Shown: piece after piece, positions 52,498-61,019 of the stretch
Layout: every line of letters starts with the position of its first letter
How positions within the stretch are numbered: the stretch's first letter is position 1
Assembly (NCBI RefSeq): GCF_900099825.1
Contig: NZ_LT629693.1
Location: 5,033,001-5,097,000, forward strand
Direction of reading: 5' to 3'
DNA from: Bradyrhizobium ottawaense
GTDB taxonomy: Bacteria > Pseudomonadota > Alphaproteobacteria > Rhizobiales > Xanthobacteraceae
Length of the DNA: 64,000 nucleotides
Translations under genes and position numbers: made by a program
The notes under the pieces: model-generated
The model's database searches: none
Told to the model about the DNA's origin: nothing
Seen by the model: only the letters and a program-made list of their open reading frames with translations

Positions 52498-52809
52498 TTA
52501 GTAGTTGGCGGCGAGATAATCGACGATCTTGCCGACATCCGCGTCGTCTATCGGCGCGCCGTAGACCTTGATCATCTTGGTGACTTCGGCGGCCCAGAAA
52601 TCCTTCTTGAATTTTTCGCCGCGCGGCTGGGTCCTGATGTAATCGGCGGAGTGGCAGGCGGTGCAGTTGCCCTGCGCCACCTCGAGACCCGCGCCGGGCT
52701 TGAAGGCGGCGGTTTCCTCGGGAAGCTGGTAGCCGACCGGGGCAGCAAAGGCGGCGGCGAAGCCGAGGCTTGCCGTGACGGTGAGGGCGAGAAGGATCCG
52801 GTATCGCAT
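52498..52809 (-). CDS. sorB: Sulfite dehydrogenase cytochrome c subunit (SorB-like)
   Basis: ATG 52809 (GAGGGG 7 bases upstream) gives 103 residues; ATG 52815 lies too close to that site. A signal peptide (LLALTVTASLGFAAAFAAP) precedes one haem c motif C49-T-A-C52-H53 and a distal methionine region (EVTKMIKVYGAPI). It is the expected electron acceptor for the molybdenum subunit encoded directly upstream, with a gap of 11 bp. Such pairs oxidise sulfite to sulfate in the periplasm and pass electrons to cytochrome c. Confidence 0.86.
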   Translation of the reverse strand: MRYRILLALTVTASLGFAAAFAAPVGYQLPEETAAFKPGAGLEVAQGNCTACHSADYIRTQPRGEKFKKDFWAAEVTKMIKVYGAPIDDADVGKIVDYLAANY

Positions 52810-52820
52810 GATCATTCCCC

Positions 52821-54020
52821 TCATGCCGCCGTGACGCGAACGGTTTCGACGACGTTGCGCAGATAGCCGGCCGGATTCCAGAACGGCGTCATCGGCTGCA
52901 CGTCGCCGCCATTGCCGGTGGCGCGCACCTTGAGTTCGTAAGCACCGGCCGCGAGCTTGACCGGCAGCTTCCATTCGCGGAACGAATATTTGCCGAGATC
53001 CTTGCCGAGCTTCGCCGGCGTCCAGGTCTTGCCGCCGTCGGTGGAGACGGCGACTTCCTTGATGCCCTTGCCGCCGTCGAAGGCGATGCCCTTCAGCGTG
53101 GTGGAGCCCGGCTTCAGCTTGGCGCCATCGGTGACGTTGGTGATGAACGAGCGAACCGTGAACCGGTTGATCGGAATCGTCGCCTTCGGTGCCGTGCCGG
53201 GCTCGACGCTGTTGTTGGGCGTATCCGGAATCCGGTAGGCGGATTTCATCCAGAAGCCCTCGAACACATTGTCGATGACGGTGATTTCGTTGAGATGCTT
53301 GACCCAGTAGGTGCCGTAATAGCCGGGCACCACGAGGCGCAGCGGGAAGCCGTTCAGGAGCGGCAGGTCGTCGCCGTTCATGCCATAGGCCAGCATCACT
53401 TCGCCGTCACGGGCGTGGTCGATGTCGAGCGCCTTGACGAAATCGGGCGTCCTGTCGCTGACCGGACCATCCATGCCGTTGAAGGTGACCTGCTTGGCGC
53501 CCTGCTGCACGCCGGCCATATCGAGCACGGCCTTCAGCGGCACGCCGCGCCAGCGCGCATTGCCCATGGCGCCGTTGGCCAATTGCCCGCCGGCAACCCG
53601 CGGCGTCGAGAAGCCGCGGCTGTTGCCGGAGCACTGGTTGACCGCGACCAGTTCGACGGCCTTCAGCTTCTTGATGTCTTTCAACGAGAGTTTGAGCGGG
53701 CGATCGACCTTGCCCTTGATCTCGAGCGTGAACTTGTCCGGATCGATGTCGTAGGGCACGTCGGCCAGGTGGTAGCGGACGAAGAACGCGTTGTTGGGCG
53801 TGATCGCGCCGTCGTTGAAGATGGCGAACGGGGTTTCGAGCTGCGGCGGCCGCTCCGTCAGGCCGATCATCGGGCGCTTCTGCGGGTATCGCACCAGCGG
53901 CCGTTCGCCATTGTCGAATGGCAGTGTCACGGTATCGAGCGCGAACGCCCGTTGTGAACCAAGGCCGGTCACCAGCGCCGCCATACCGGCGCGCTTCAGC
54001 AATTCTCGTCGATCGAGCAT
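52821..54020 (-). CDS. sorA: Sulfite dehydrogenase molybdopterin subunit (SorA/SUOX family)
   Basis: ATG 54020 gives 399 residues. The Tat signal contains RRELLKR, with cleavage near AFA. The molybdenum ligand is C130 in AVNQCSGNSRGF. Motifs AYGMNGDDLPLLNGFPLRLV and VPGYYGTYWVKHLNEI are typical of the family, and the C-terminal half is an Mo-oxidoreductase dimerisation domain. Sulfite oxidation at the periplasmic face is the expected role. It forms an operon with the cytochrome subunit. Confidence 0.92.
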   Translation of the reverse strand: MLDRRELLKRAGMAALVTGLGSQRAFALDTVTLPFDNGERPLVRYPQKRPMIGLTERPPQLETPFAIFNDGAITPNNAFFVRYHLADVPYDIDPDKFTLEIKGKVDRPLKLSLKDIKKLKAVELVAVNQCSGNSRGFSTPRVAGGQLANGAMGNARWRGVPLKAVLDMAGVQQGAKQVTFNGMDGPVSDRTPDFVKALDIDHARDGEVMLAYGMNGDDLPLLNGFPLRLVVPGYYGTYWVKHLNEITVIDNVFEGFWMKSAYRIPDTPNNSVEPGTAPKATIPINRFTVRSFITNVTDGAKLKPGSTTLKGIAFDGGKGIKEVAVSTDGGKTWTPAKLGKDLGKYSFREWKLPVKLAAGAYELKVRATGNGGDVQPMTPFWNPAGYLRNVVETVRVTAA

Positions 54021-54159
54021 CGTGCTTCCTCCGAAGCTTCTTCTGTTGAGCCGGTCATCACCAGACTCATCGATGCGAAGTTGTCGCATCGGAGGAGGCG
54101 GAGTCAATTGCTGCTTTCGGAGTGAGCATGTCACATTAGTGTTGCAAACAAGGTTCAAC

Positions 54160-54198
54160 GGAAAGCCCCGGCCGCTGACGTGAGCGACCGGGGCTTCC
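54160..54198 (-). terminator. Strong stem-loop downstream of the small Gly/His-rich gene
   Basis: Arms at 54160-54175 and 54184-54198 (GCCCCGG / CCGGGGC core, about 15 pairs with one G-T) enclose an 8-base loop, 23 bp past the 54221 gene stop. The T-run is short. It probably ends that gene's transcript. Confidence 0.5.
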
Positions 54199-54220
54199 GA
54201 GCAAGGCGAACGGCGTTGTA

Positions 54221-54478
54221 TCAGTAACCGCAGACGTTGATGGTGCGGTAGCGATAGCCGAATGGCGTCATCACCGGGCGGGTCACGTAGCAGCCGTCGT
54301 CGCCGCCACCGATGAAGCCGATGCCGAAGCCATGGCCCCGGTGGTGGTGATGGAAGCCACCGCCCCAGCCACCACCCCATCCGCCGCCCCACGGTCCCGC
54401 CGAAGCGGCAGTGGGAGCCAGCGCCATGGCGCTGAGGGAAGCGGCGGCAACAAGTGCGAGCGTTACTTTGCTAAGCAT
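54221..54478 (-). CDS. Small secreted Gly/His-rich protein
   Basis: ATG 54478 with GGAG in the right place gives 85 residues. The signal peptide (MLSKVTLALVAAASLSAMAL, cleavage near AAS) is followed by a low-complexity WGGG and HHHHRGHGFG stretch, then a C-terminal CYVTRPVMTPFGYRYRTIN with two cysteines. Similar small cell-envelope proteins are common in rhizobia. The histidine run may bind metal, but this is inference. Confidence 0.8.
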   Translation of the reverse strand: MLSKVTLALVAAASLSAMALAPTAASAGPWGGGWGGGWGGGFHHHHRGHGFGIGFIGGGDDGCYVTRPVMTPFGYRYRTINVCGY

Positions 54479-54677
54479 GGTCGTTCTCCTTCGATGTGCG
54501 CGTTGATCGTTTCGTCTCGGCGCGGGTTTCAGTCTCAGTCTCACCAACGCCCATCAGTCGTACGCGCCGGAAACCGGGTTCGAGGAAACGCCTTTGAATT
54601 CGCTGACAATTTTCTGAATATCCGTTCAGGTGTGAGATAGATCACGCTCGCTTCGCGCCACGCCTGGCGAAGCGATG

Positions 54678-56420
54678 CTAAGCGGCGGCGCTTTGCTCGC
54701 CGCCGAGCAGCGCCGCCAGCGTCCGCGTATCAGCGACGGTGCGCACGACCATCGGCTCGTTGCGTCCGCGGATCTCGACCTGCTGCTGCGGCAGCGCGTC
54801 GGCAGCGACACCCGCGGTGGCGCGAACCTCGTCGGAGATGACGGCCTCGCAGGCAAGACCCTTGGTCATGTCCTGCAGCCGCGCCGCGACATTGACGGCG
54901 TCACCGAGCGCGGTGAATACCATGTGGTCGCGGTAGCCGATGTCGCCGACGATCACCTCGCCGCCGTGAATGCCGATGCCGAAGCGGATCGGCTCGCGCA
55001 GGTCGTGCGCGAGAAATTTATTCAGCTCGTCGACATTGGCCGCGATCAAGGTTGCCGCCTTCAAGGCCTGGCGGCAGGCTTCCTGACGGCTCGAGGAAAG
55101 GCCGAACAGCGCCAGCATGCCGTCGCCGATGAACTGGTTCGGCCTGCCGCCGCTCTCGATCACCGCCTGCGACACCGCGCCGAGGAAGCGGTTGACGATG
55201 AACACGGTGTCGAACGGCAGCCGCTTCTCCGCCAGTTTGGTCGAACCGCGCATGTCGACGAACATGCTGACGAGATAGCGCTCCTGGCCGATCCGTGCAG
55301 GATTCGACGCATGCGCACTGGCCGATGTGGTGTGCGGCAGGAACAGCTGGAAGAAGGAGAGGTCGGTTGCCGGTCGCAACTGGCAGGCGAGGCGGATCGA
55401 CGGATCCGTGGTGCCGACCCGCCCGAGCACGAACGCCTCGCGCTGCGACGGTTCGGGCAGCGCGCTGCAGTCGCCGATGATGCGGATGCGGCAGGTCGAG
55501 CAGCGCGCGCGGCCGCCGCAGACGCTGGCATGGGGGACGTTGTTGCGCAGGCTGGCTTCGAGCACGGTCAGTCCCCGCGGCACCCGCACGGTCCGGCCGT
55601 TGCCGTAGGACAGATTGATCATGCCGCCGCGGCGTTCGTGAACGGCGCGAGCGCCTCTGGCGAGCAGCACGAAGCCGATCAGGCCGAGATAGCCGATCAG
55701 GAAATAATCCGTGATGCGATCGAGCACTTGCGCCTGGGCCCGGGTGCCCATCGTGCGTGGCGACACATTTTCCTCCCGCCATTCGAGGCTGTCGCTGTCC
55801 ATGACGTTTCGCCCGCCCTGATAAAGGCCGAGCAGCGCGAGCGTCGGAACCAGTATAGCGGCCGCCAGCAGATACGGCGCGGCTTTCTGGTAGAACGGCT
55901 TCATCCGCAGCCAGAAGTGCAGGCCGATGCAGGCGTGAACCCACGAGACGATCATGACGGCGGTCAGCATCCAGGCCTTGTAGGGCGTCGAGATCCAGTA
56001 CGCGAAGAATACCTGCGGGTAGAGCTTTTCGTGGCCGTACAGCGCCTGGCCGAGCCGCACCCCGACAATATGCGCGACCACCATCGCCGGGATGCTCAGG
56101 CCGAGCACGAGCTGGATCGGCTCGATCGCCTTCCAGCGAAACTGCCGGCGCTCGTACAGCGCCCAGATGCCGAGCGCAGTGTGCACGAAGCAGGCGGTGT
56201 AGAACACGATCGCAACCGGCAGGAATTGCCAGAACAGGACGTGGAAATGGACGCCGATCGCCAGCGCCTTCATCGAGATATTGCCGAGCGCGTGGTTGAG
56301 AAAATGGCTGACCAGATAAGCGAGCAGGATGACGCCGCTGACGAGGCGGACCTGCCGGAGGCTGATGCCGCGGATGAAGGTCACGAGCTGCTCGCGGTTC
56401 AAGGTGGGCATGCGATCCAT
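54678..56420 (-). CDS. Membrane ferredoxin-adenylate cyclase fusion
   Basis: The 580-residue protein has about six membrane helices in residues 25-260, with histidines placed as in b-type cytochrome subunits (H39, H43, H60, H80, H117). A plant-type 2Fe-2S ferredoxin follows (C301, C307, C310 in SVCGGRARCSTC; C346 in RLACQ). A class III nucleotide cyclase domain occupies residues 380-560, with metal aspartates D389 (FVDMRGST) and D433 (FIGDGML) and the transition-state ALGDAVNVAARL. It likely senses redox or quinone state at the membrane and makes cAMP. The fusion is seen in Bradyrhizobium-like genomes; its signal is unknown. Confidence 0.88.
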   Translation of the reverse strand: MDRMPTLNREQLVTFIRGISLRQVRLVSGVILLAYLVSHFLNHALGNISMKALAIGVHFHVLFWQFLPVAIVFYTACFVHTALGIWALYERRQFRWKAIEPIQLVLGLSIPAMVVAHIVGVRLGQALYGHEKLYPQVFFAYWISTPYKAWMLTAVMIVSWVHACIGLHFWLRMKPFYQKAAPYLLAAAILVPTLALLGLYQGGRNVMDSDSLEWREENVSPRTMGTRAQAQVLDRITDYFLIGYLGLIGFVLLARGARAVHERRGGMINLSYGNGRTVRVPRGLTVLEASLRNNVPHASVCGGRARCSTCRIRIIGDCSALPEPSQREAFVLGRVGTTDPSIRLACQLRPATDLSFFQLFLPHTTSASAHASNPARIGQERYLVSMFVDMRGSTKLAEKRLPFDTVFIVNRFLGAVSQAVIESGGRPNQFIGDGMLALFGLSSSRQEACRQALKAATLIAANVDELNKFLAHDLREPIRFGIGIHGGEVIVGDIGYRDHMVFTALGDAVNVAARLQDMTKGLACEAVISDEVRATAGVAADALPQQQVEIRGRNEPMVVRTVADTRTLAALLGGEQSAAA

Positions 56421-56471
56421 GGATTAGATATCGGCGATAACGGTGTTTAATTCCATCACGTACTCTTAATT

Positions 56472-56595
56472 GTCGTCCCGGCGAACGCCGGGACCCATAC
56501 TCCGCGGCCCATCAATCCAGGCTGTGGCCCGAGCCGTTTCTCCTTATCACGGCCTGTGGTTATGGGTCCCGGCCTTCGCCGGGACGACGGGACGT
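56472..56595. repeat. Dispersed inverted repeat (GTCCCGGCGAACGCCGGGAC family)
   Basis: GTCGTCCCGGCGAACGCCGG at the left and CCGGCCTTCGCCGGGACGAC at the right mark the arms of an element between the divergent cyclase and glycosyltransferase genes. The copy is imperfect. Confidence 0.65.
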
Positions 56596-56647
56596 ATTTT
56601 CCGCCACCGCACGTTGACACCCCCCGAGGAGTCGAGGAGAAAGCGCC

Positions 56648-58249
56648 GTGACGATTGCCCCGCCCGACAACAGCCCGGTGAAACCGGCCCGTCCTGCCAT
56701 GCCGCCATGGCTCGGCGTGGTGGGGCTGATCGCCGTGCTGACCGTGATGCGGATGGTCTATGCCGGCGTCATGGAGCTGCGCACCGACGAGGCCTATTAC
56801 TGGACCTGGTCGAAGGAGAGCGCGCTTTCCTTCCTCGATCACCCGCCCGGCATCGCCTGGATGATCCGGTTCGGCACCGCTATTTTCGGCGACACCAGTC
56901 TCGGAGTGCGGTTTTCCGGCATCGTCGCGATGCTGGTCACGCAATTGCTGCTGGCTGATATCGTCCGGCGGGTGACCCGTGATTTTCGCGCCGTCGTGTT
57001 CGCGGTGCTGCTGCCGGAGGCCGCACTTTACTACGGCCTGCTGATGGCGAAGGTGGCGCCGGACACGGCGATGATCCCGTTTGCGACAGCGATGCTGTGG
57101 GCGCTGGTGCGGCTCCATGAAAGCGACAACCCGCGCTGGTGGCTCGCCGCCGGCCTGTTCGCCGGCCTGGCGCTGCTGTCGAAATTCACCGCCGTGATGC
57201 TGGCGCCGGCGGTGCTGGCGTTCGCGCTGGTGCCGGACTGGCGGCGGCGCTGGCTGCTCAGCCCCTATCCGTGGCTGGCGGCGCTGATCGCGGTTGTGGT
57301 GTTCCTGCCGGTATTGATCTGGAACGCGCAGCATGACTGGGCCTCGTTCCGTTTTCAGTTCGTGCGCGCGGTGGCGGACCATGAACTGTCGTTCCGCACC
57401 GTCGGCGACTTCATCGGTCTGCAGTTCGGCCTGGTCGGGTTCGTGCTGCTGCCGGTGGTGTTGTCCGGCGTGACGCTGACGGCGTGGCGCGGCTATCGTA
57501 GCCGCGAGCCGGTCGCGATCCTGCTGTCGACTGCGGTGCTGGTGCCCTTCCTGTATTTCTTCTGGAAGTCGCTGACGTTGCGGGTCGGTGATACCTGGCC
57601 GATGTTCCTGTGGCCGGCTGGCTTTGCCGCCACCGCGATCAACCTCTTCATGCTGTCGCGCGAGGGCTGGCCGGACTGGATGGTGAAGTCCTCGTTCGCT
57701 TGGGCGAAGGTGGCCGTCATTTCCGGTATCGCCTTCGTCGTCGCCGTGTTCCTCTACTATGTCGCCGCGCCCTGGAATTTCATCGGCCGCGCCGACCCGG
57801 TCGGCGGCGAGGCGGGTTACGAGCGGGTCGTGGAGCGCGCGCGCGACCAGTTGCAGAAGACCGGTGCGACCTGGATCGCGACCACGGATTATCGCACCTA
57901 TGCGATGCTGCGCTGGTATTTCAACGGCAGCGGCGTGCCCGTCGTCCAGATCAACGAGCGCGGCCGGTTCCAGGATTTTCGCGATCCCGGCATGGCTGTT
58001 ATCAAGGACCATACCGGCCTCTATGTCGGACGCGAACCGGACAATCGGTTGCCGCTGTGGAATCTGACGACCGCAAAGCGGCAGACGCTCGAACGGGTCG
58101 AACGAGGCTGGCGCGGCGTCGTGATGGATACCTACGCGCTGGAAAAAATCACCGGCTGGACCCCCGATCTCTCGCCGCCTCCGGACTCGCCGCTGTTCAG
58201 GTGGCGCGTGCTGGCGGGGACGGTGGAAGTTGATGGGGCAACGTCTTAG
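56648..58249 (+). CDS. Family-39 glycosyltransferase (ArnT/PMT-like), membrane
   Basis: The 533-residue protein has 10-12 predicted helices and the GT-C fold sequence ELRTDEAYYWTWSKESALSF, in which the D-E pair of the first loop is catalytic, then LDHPPGIAWMIRFGTAIFGD. The C-terminal soluble part is long (residues about 400-533). Such enzymes transfer sugars from polyprenyl phosphate to lipid A, hopanoid or protein at the periplasmic face. GTG 56648 is the start. The acceptor is unknown. Confidence 0.88.
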   Translation: MTIAPPDNSPVKPARPAMPPWLGVVGLIAVLTVMRMVYAGVMELRTDEAYYWTWSKESALSFLDHPPGIAWMIRFGTAIFGDTSLGVRFSGIVAMLVTQLLLADIVRRVTRDFRAVVFAVLLPEAALYYGLLMAKVAPDTAMIPFATAMLWALVRLHESDNPRWWLAAGLFAGLALLSKFTAVMLAPAVLAFALVPDWRRRWLLSPYPWLAALIAVVVFLPVLIWNAQHDWASFRFQFVRAVADHELSFRTVGDFIGLQFGLVGFVLLPVVLSGVTLTAWRGYRSREPVAILLSTAVLVPFLYFFWKSLTLRVGDTWPMFLWPAGFAATAINLFMLSREGWPDWMVKSSFAWAKVAVISGIAFVVAVFLYYVAAPWNFIGRADPVGGEAGYERVVERARDQLQKTGATWIATTDYRTYAMLRWYFNGSGVPVVQINERGRFQDFRDPGMAVIKDHTGLYVGREPDNRLPLWNLTTAKRQTLERVERGWRGVVMDTYALEKITGWTPDLSPPPDSPLFRWRVLAGTVEVDGATS

Positions 58250-58282
58250 GGCGGAAATGGCGTGCATGGGCTTTGCTCAGGC

Positions 58283-58359
58283 CGTCATTGCGAGCGAAGC
58301 GAAGCAATCCATCGCACGGCATAAAGAAAGAATGGATCGCTTCGCTCCTCGCAATGACG
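58283..58359. repeat. Dispersed repeat with GCGAAGCAATCC arms, family C copy 2
   Basis: It begins CGTCATTGCGAGCGAAGCGA and ends CTCGCAATGACG, with internal CAATCCAT / ATGGATCGCTTCG. It is shorter than the copy at 36941-37087 and starts a run of degenerate intergenic sequence. Confidence 0.75.
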
Positions 58360-58380
58360 GAGGAAGGAGCGTCCCACAGT

Positions 58381-58990
58381 CGTCATCCCCCGCACATGCG
58401 GGGGATCCAGTACGCAGCGGCCTGTCGTTTCAATCACTAGCGCCTCTGGAATACTGGGTCGCCCGGTCAAGCCGGGCGATGACAGCGGAGATTGTTCTCG
58501 CGGCGCGGTGCGCCCGGAGTTTTGCTGGAAACCTTGCCCTCGGAAACAGAGGGCGCAGGGAAGACCGGATGCGCGCTGCACCCGCGGTCTCGCGTGCGAT
58601 GCGTATTAAAAATGCTGCACACGAGCATACAGGTTCAGCGGAGAACACTCGGCCTTCCCTGCGCAATGGCTTTACGGCTCATACGTGATCGTCCTGGTGA
58701 ACGGCTTTCTTGCCACCATCGTCCGCTCGAAGCGTTAGCCTCTCGCGACCTTGACGCCAGCACCGGGGCGTCGGACCCAAACGATTTCGCCGTACGCATC
58801 CGCCGCGCTCGTCAGTCGCAGCTTCGCGTCCACCGCTCGCCGAGCCCTACGTCCGTGACGATGGCCTACGCCCCTCTTGCGGGCCGGGATGCGCGAAGTT
58901 CTAGAGCTGATTTGACCGACGGCGAAAGTGGAATATTTTCTTATGTAGGTCTTGACAGACTTTGGGGTGATTTGCCCATCGAGGCTGGGA
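58381..58990. repeat. Mosaic of dispersed intergenic repeats
   Basis: 58381-58490 is an element with CGTCATCCCCCGCACATGCG at its left and GGTCAAGCCGGGCGATGACA at its right. From 58491 to about 58990 comes sequence of the kind repeatedly mis-annotated as small proteins in Bradyrhizobium-like genomes (GTTCAGCGGAGAACACTCGG is characteristic). No frame here looks like a real gene. Confidence 0.55.
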
Positions 58991-59029
58991 AGCAGACGTG
59001 ACCGCCGATTCCACGGGAGCGCTGTGCCG

Positions 59030-59227
59030 TTAAAACTCCAGTTTGGATTGAATCGCATCCATTCCAGCCTTGGCGCAGGCTTCGTTGGCGTCGCCTCCGG
59101 GGGCTCCCGAGACGCCGATCGCGCCAACCAGCGAACCGCTCGCTTCGACCACGAGTCCGCCGGCAATGACGACCGCGCCCGGAAGATTGCGAATACCTGC
59201 CTGCATCATGCCGGGCTGGCTGTCACT
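59030..59227 (-). pseudogene. C-terminal remnant of a GlcG/HbpS-type protein
   Basis: About 65 codons on the minus strand read GIRNLPGAVVIAGG, then VGAIGVSGAPGGDANEACAK, then GMDAIQSKLEF and TAA. This is the conserved C-terminal half of the haem-degrading HbpS/GlcG family. The N-terminal half is missing and the frame soon runs into a stop upstream. The tail and the bases after the stop are nearly identical to those of the 61020 gene, so the two are paralogous fragments. Confidence 0.75.
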
Positions 59228-59249
59228 TCGCTGCGGCCATCGGCTGCGC

Positions 59250-59397
59250 GCTCAACTCGAAGGCTACGCGCTGGAGATACCGGACTACGCGCTCGACATG
59301 CACACGATGAAAGGCAAGGCGATGGGCCGTGGTCTCGATCACTTCCGCAAGGAAGGCGCGAAGCTCGTACTGCCGCCGACCGCTGATGATCCCTGAT
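59250..59397 (+). pseudogene. Unidentified C-terminal protein fragment
   Basis: A plus-strand frame reads LEGYALEIPDYALDMHTMKG, then KAMGRGLDHFRKEGAKLVLP and a stop at 59395-59397. It looks like the authentic end of a protein whose beginning was replaced by the GlcG/HbpS remnant. I cannot name the family with confidence. Confidence 0.35.
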
Positions 59398-59470
59398 GAA
59401 GCCTGCCGGGTTGTGGGCGGTCAAGCAGCACAGCAAGTAAGCCAAAGCAGCCTTCGTGCGAGCAGCCGCC

Positions 59471-59569
59471 TCACACAATCGTGAAAGCCAGCAAGCTCGA
59501 ACCCAGCAGTACGAGGCTGGCCGCTATCAGCGTGAGGAACCCATCGGAGACTAAATCGTGATTGCGCAT
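59471..59569 (-). CDS. Tiny membrane peptide (32 residues)
   Basis: ATG 59569 to the stop at 59471 encodes MRNHDLVSDG followed by one hydrophobic helix (LTLIAASLVLLGSSLLAFTI). AGGTG lies upstream. The composition is unlike random translation here, but nothing else supports it. Confidence 0.35.
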   Translation of the reverse strand: MRNHDLVSDGFLTLIAASLVLLGSSLLAFTIV

Positions 59570-59766
59570 GATACACCTGCGATGTGCGATGCTCGTCCGA
59601 ACAGAGCGCAGGCCTGAGCAGCGCCTCTGCTGCGTGACACAATCCGCGATTTGGGTAGGTTCTTCCATTACACGTGCGTGTGGTCGCATAACCTCTTCTG
59701 ATCGCCCGCAATAAACCTTGGTATGACCGTCACGGCGAAGCGGCAGCGAAGTCCGGGAGGCGACGC

Positions 59767-59847
59767 TCACGCCAGCGCCAGCAGCGCGACCGCGATGGCG
59801 ACCACCGCGATGAAGATCAGCGCCTGAACACCCGACATTCGCCACAT
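59767..59847 (-). CDS. Tiny membrane peptide (26 residues)
   Basis: ATG 59847 to TGA 59767 encodes MWRMSGVQ and a continuous hydrophobic helix (ALIFIAVVAIAVALLALA). A GGCGGTG lies upstream. It resembles the 32-residue peptide gene nearby in size and form. Very short frames are easily spurious. Confidence 0.3.
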   Translation of the reverse strand: MWRMSGVQALIFIAVVAIAVALLALA

Positions 59848-60071
59848 TCGCGCACCGCCTTTGTGTACGAAGCAGTGCACAATTTAGGCCGGTGTGATGA
59901 ATTGCAAATATATTCATACCGGGCGCGGTCCGGCGTTCCCCGCACCCTCCGACGATCTCCACAGTACCTTGCGACCGATGCCCCGTTGCGGAGGGACGCC
60001 ATCCCCCGATGACTCCAATCGGGTCCCATCATCAGCTATCATGAGCTGAATTCTGATTGGGTCTCGCCCCC

Positions 60072-60596
60072 ATGACCGAAGATCATCCGTTCGGATCGGG
60101 CCAAACATTGACCTTTGCCTCAGGCAAACCCGGGTTCCGAACCTTCGTCTTGTTCGGCTTCATTGCCGTCCTTACCATCCTGGCCGTCATAACTGGCAAC
60201 TCGCGGGCAGTCGCACCGCCAGAGAACGCGGCCGGTTTGGTCCTCATGTTCGTCGTCTATACGTCCATCCTGTTCCTGACGATCACCCGCCAGTGGACCG
60301 CCGAGATTGATCTCGATACGCGAAGACTCAGGATATTCCGCCGATCTTTCGGCCGCTGGAGGCGGAGTATCGTCGATTGCTCGCTCGATGAATGCACCGC
60401 GCTTGGAACGATCGTATACGGCAACGACGGTCATTTTTCTTACGGCGTGTACGTGCGATTAAAGTCGGGTGCGCGACACGCGATTCCCTTGGGGAATCCC
60501 ATATTCATGGGGAGTTCCACATTCAGCGAAGCTGCGAGCGTCGCGTCGCAACTGTCGGCTGCAACCGGGATTCCAAGGCTCGATACGTGGATTTGA
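60072..60596 (+). CDS. Hypothetical membrane protein with two helices
   Basis: From ATG 60072 the protein has 174 residues. Helices near residues 24-42 (FVLFGFIAVLTILAVI) and 55-72 (LVLMFVVYTSILFL) form a hairpin. A soluble C-terminal beta-rich part follows (AEIDLDTRRLRIFRRSFGRW, YGVYVRLKSGARHAIPLGNP), reminiscent of bacterial PH-like membrane proteins. A TTG at 60057 is a weaker alternative start. No function recognised. Confidence 0.7.
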   Translation: MTEDHPFGSGQTLTFASGKPGFRTFVLFGFIAVLTILAVITGNSRAVAPPENAAGLVLMFVVYTSILFLTITRQWTAEIDLDTRRLRIFRRSFGRWRRSIVDCSLDECTALGTIVYGNDGHFSYGVYVRLKSGARHAIPLGNPIFMGSSTFSEAASVASQLSAATGIPRLDTWI

Positions 60597-60654
60597 CAAG
60601 CCAAGTAGCCGATATGGCGTGGTCGTGCTCAGCCAGCGCGTCGGCCAAGGTCCT

Positions 60655-60846
60655 TCACTTGATTTTCTGCTCCCATCGCCACCACTCCGCCAATAGCACG
60701 ACCCCTATTACGACCAAGGCCGTAATCCCGATCCCCCAGTACCTGTTGGGGTAGTCAATTCCGAGCAGTGCCAGCACCGCCCAGCACACCGCAATGATCA
60801 CGCGAGACGTGACCGTCATCATAGATGGGCCTTCATCCTCATCCAC
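60655..60846 (-). CDS. Small membrane protein (63 residues)
   Basis: ATG 60846 (or ATG 60822). Two hydrophobic segments (TSRVIIAVCWAVLALLGI and YWGIGITALVVIGVVLLA) end with a basic WWRWEQKIK. It is convergent with the 60072 gene. Unknown function. Confidence 0.55.
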   Translation of the reverse strand: MDEDEGPSMMTVTSRVIIAVCWAVLALLGIDYPNRYWGIGITALVVIGVVLLAEWWRWEQKIK

Positions 60847-61019
60847 GGCCTACTCCAAGGTAGCCAACAAAGGAGCCAACTTTCAATTCAGCGCCGCTGT
60901 TGCCATTTTGCGGCGACACTGAGACTTCAAGCAAATTACGACAACTTCCCAATTTCAATTTTAGCTCGGAAGGCTGGGCAAGCAGCCGTGACCGCCGATT
61001 CTACGGGAGCACTGTGCCG

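Noticed and set aside
56456..58267. A 603-codon minus-strand frame opposite the glycosyltransferase
   Set aside because: His/Arg/Gln-rich shadow without domains; the plus strand has the GT-39 membrane pattern.
58491..58990. Small open frames in the repeat mosaic as genes
   Set aside because: They resemble spurious proteins derived from dispersed repeats, with no ribosome-binding sites or domain features.
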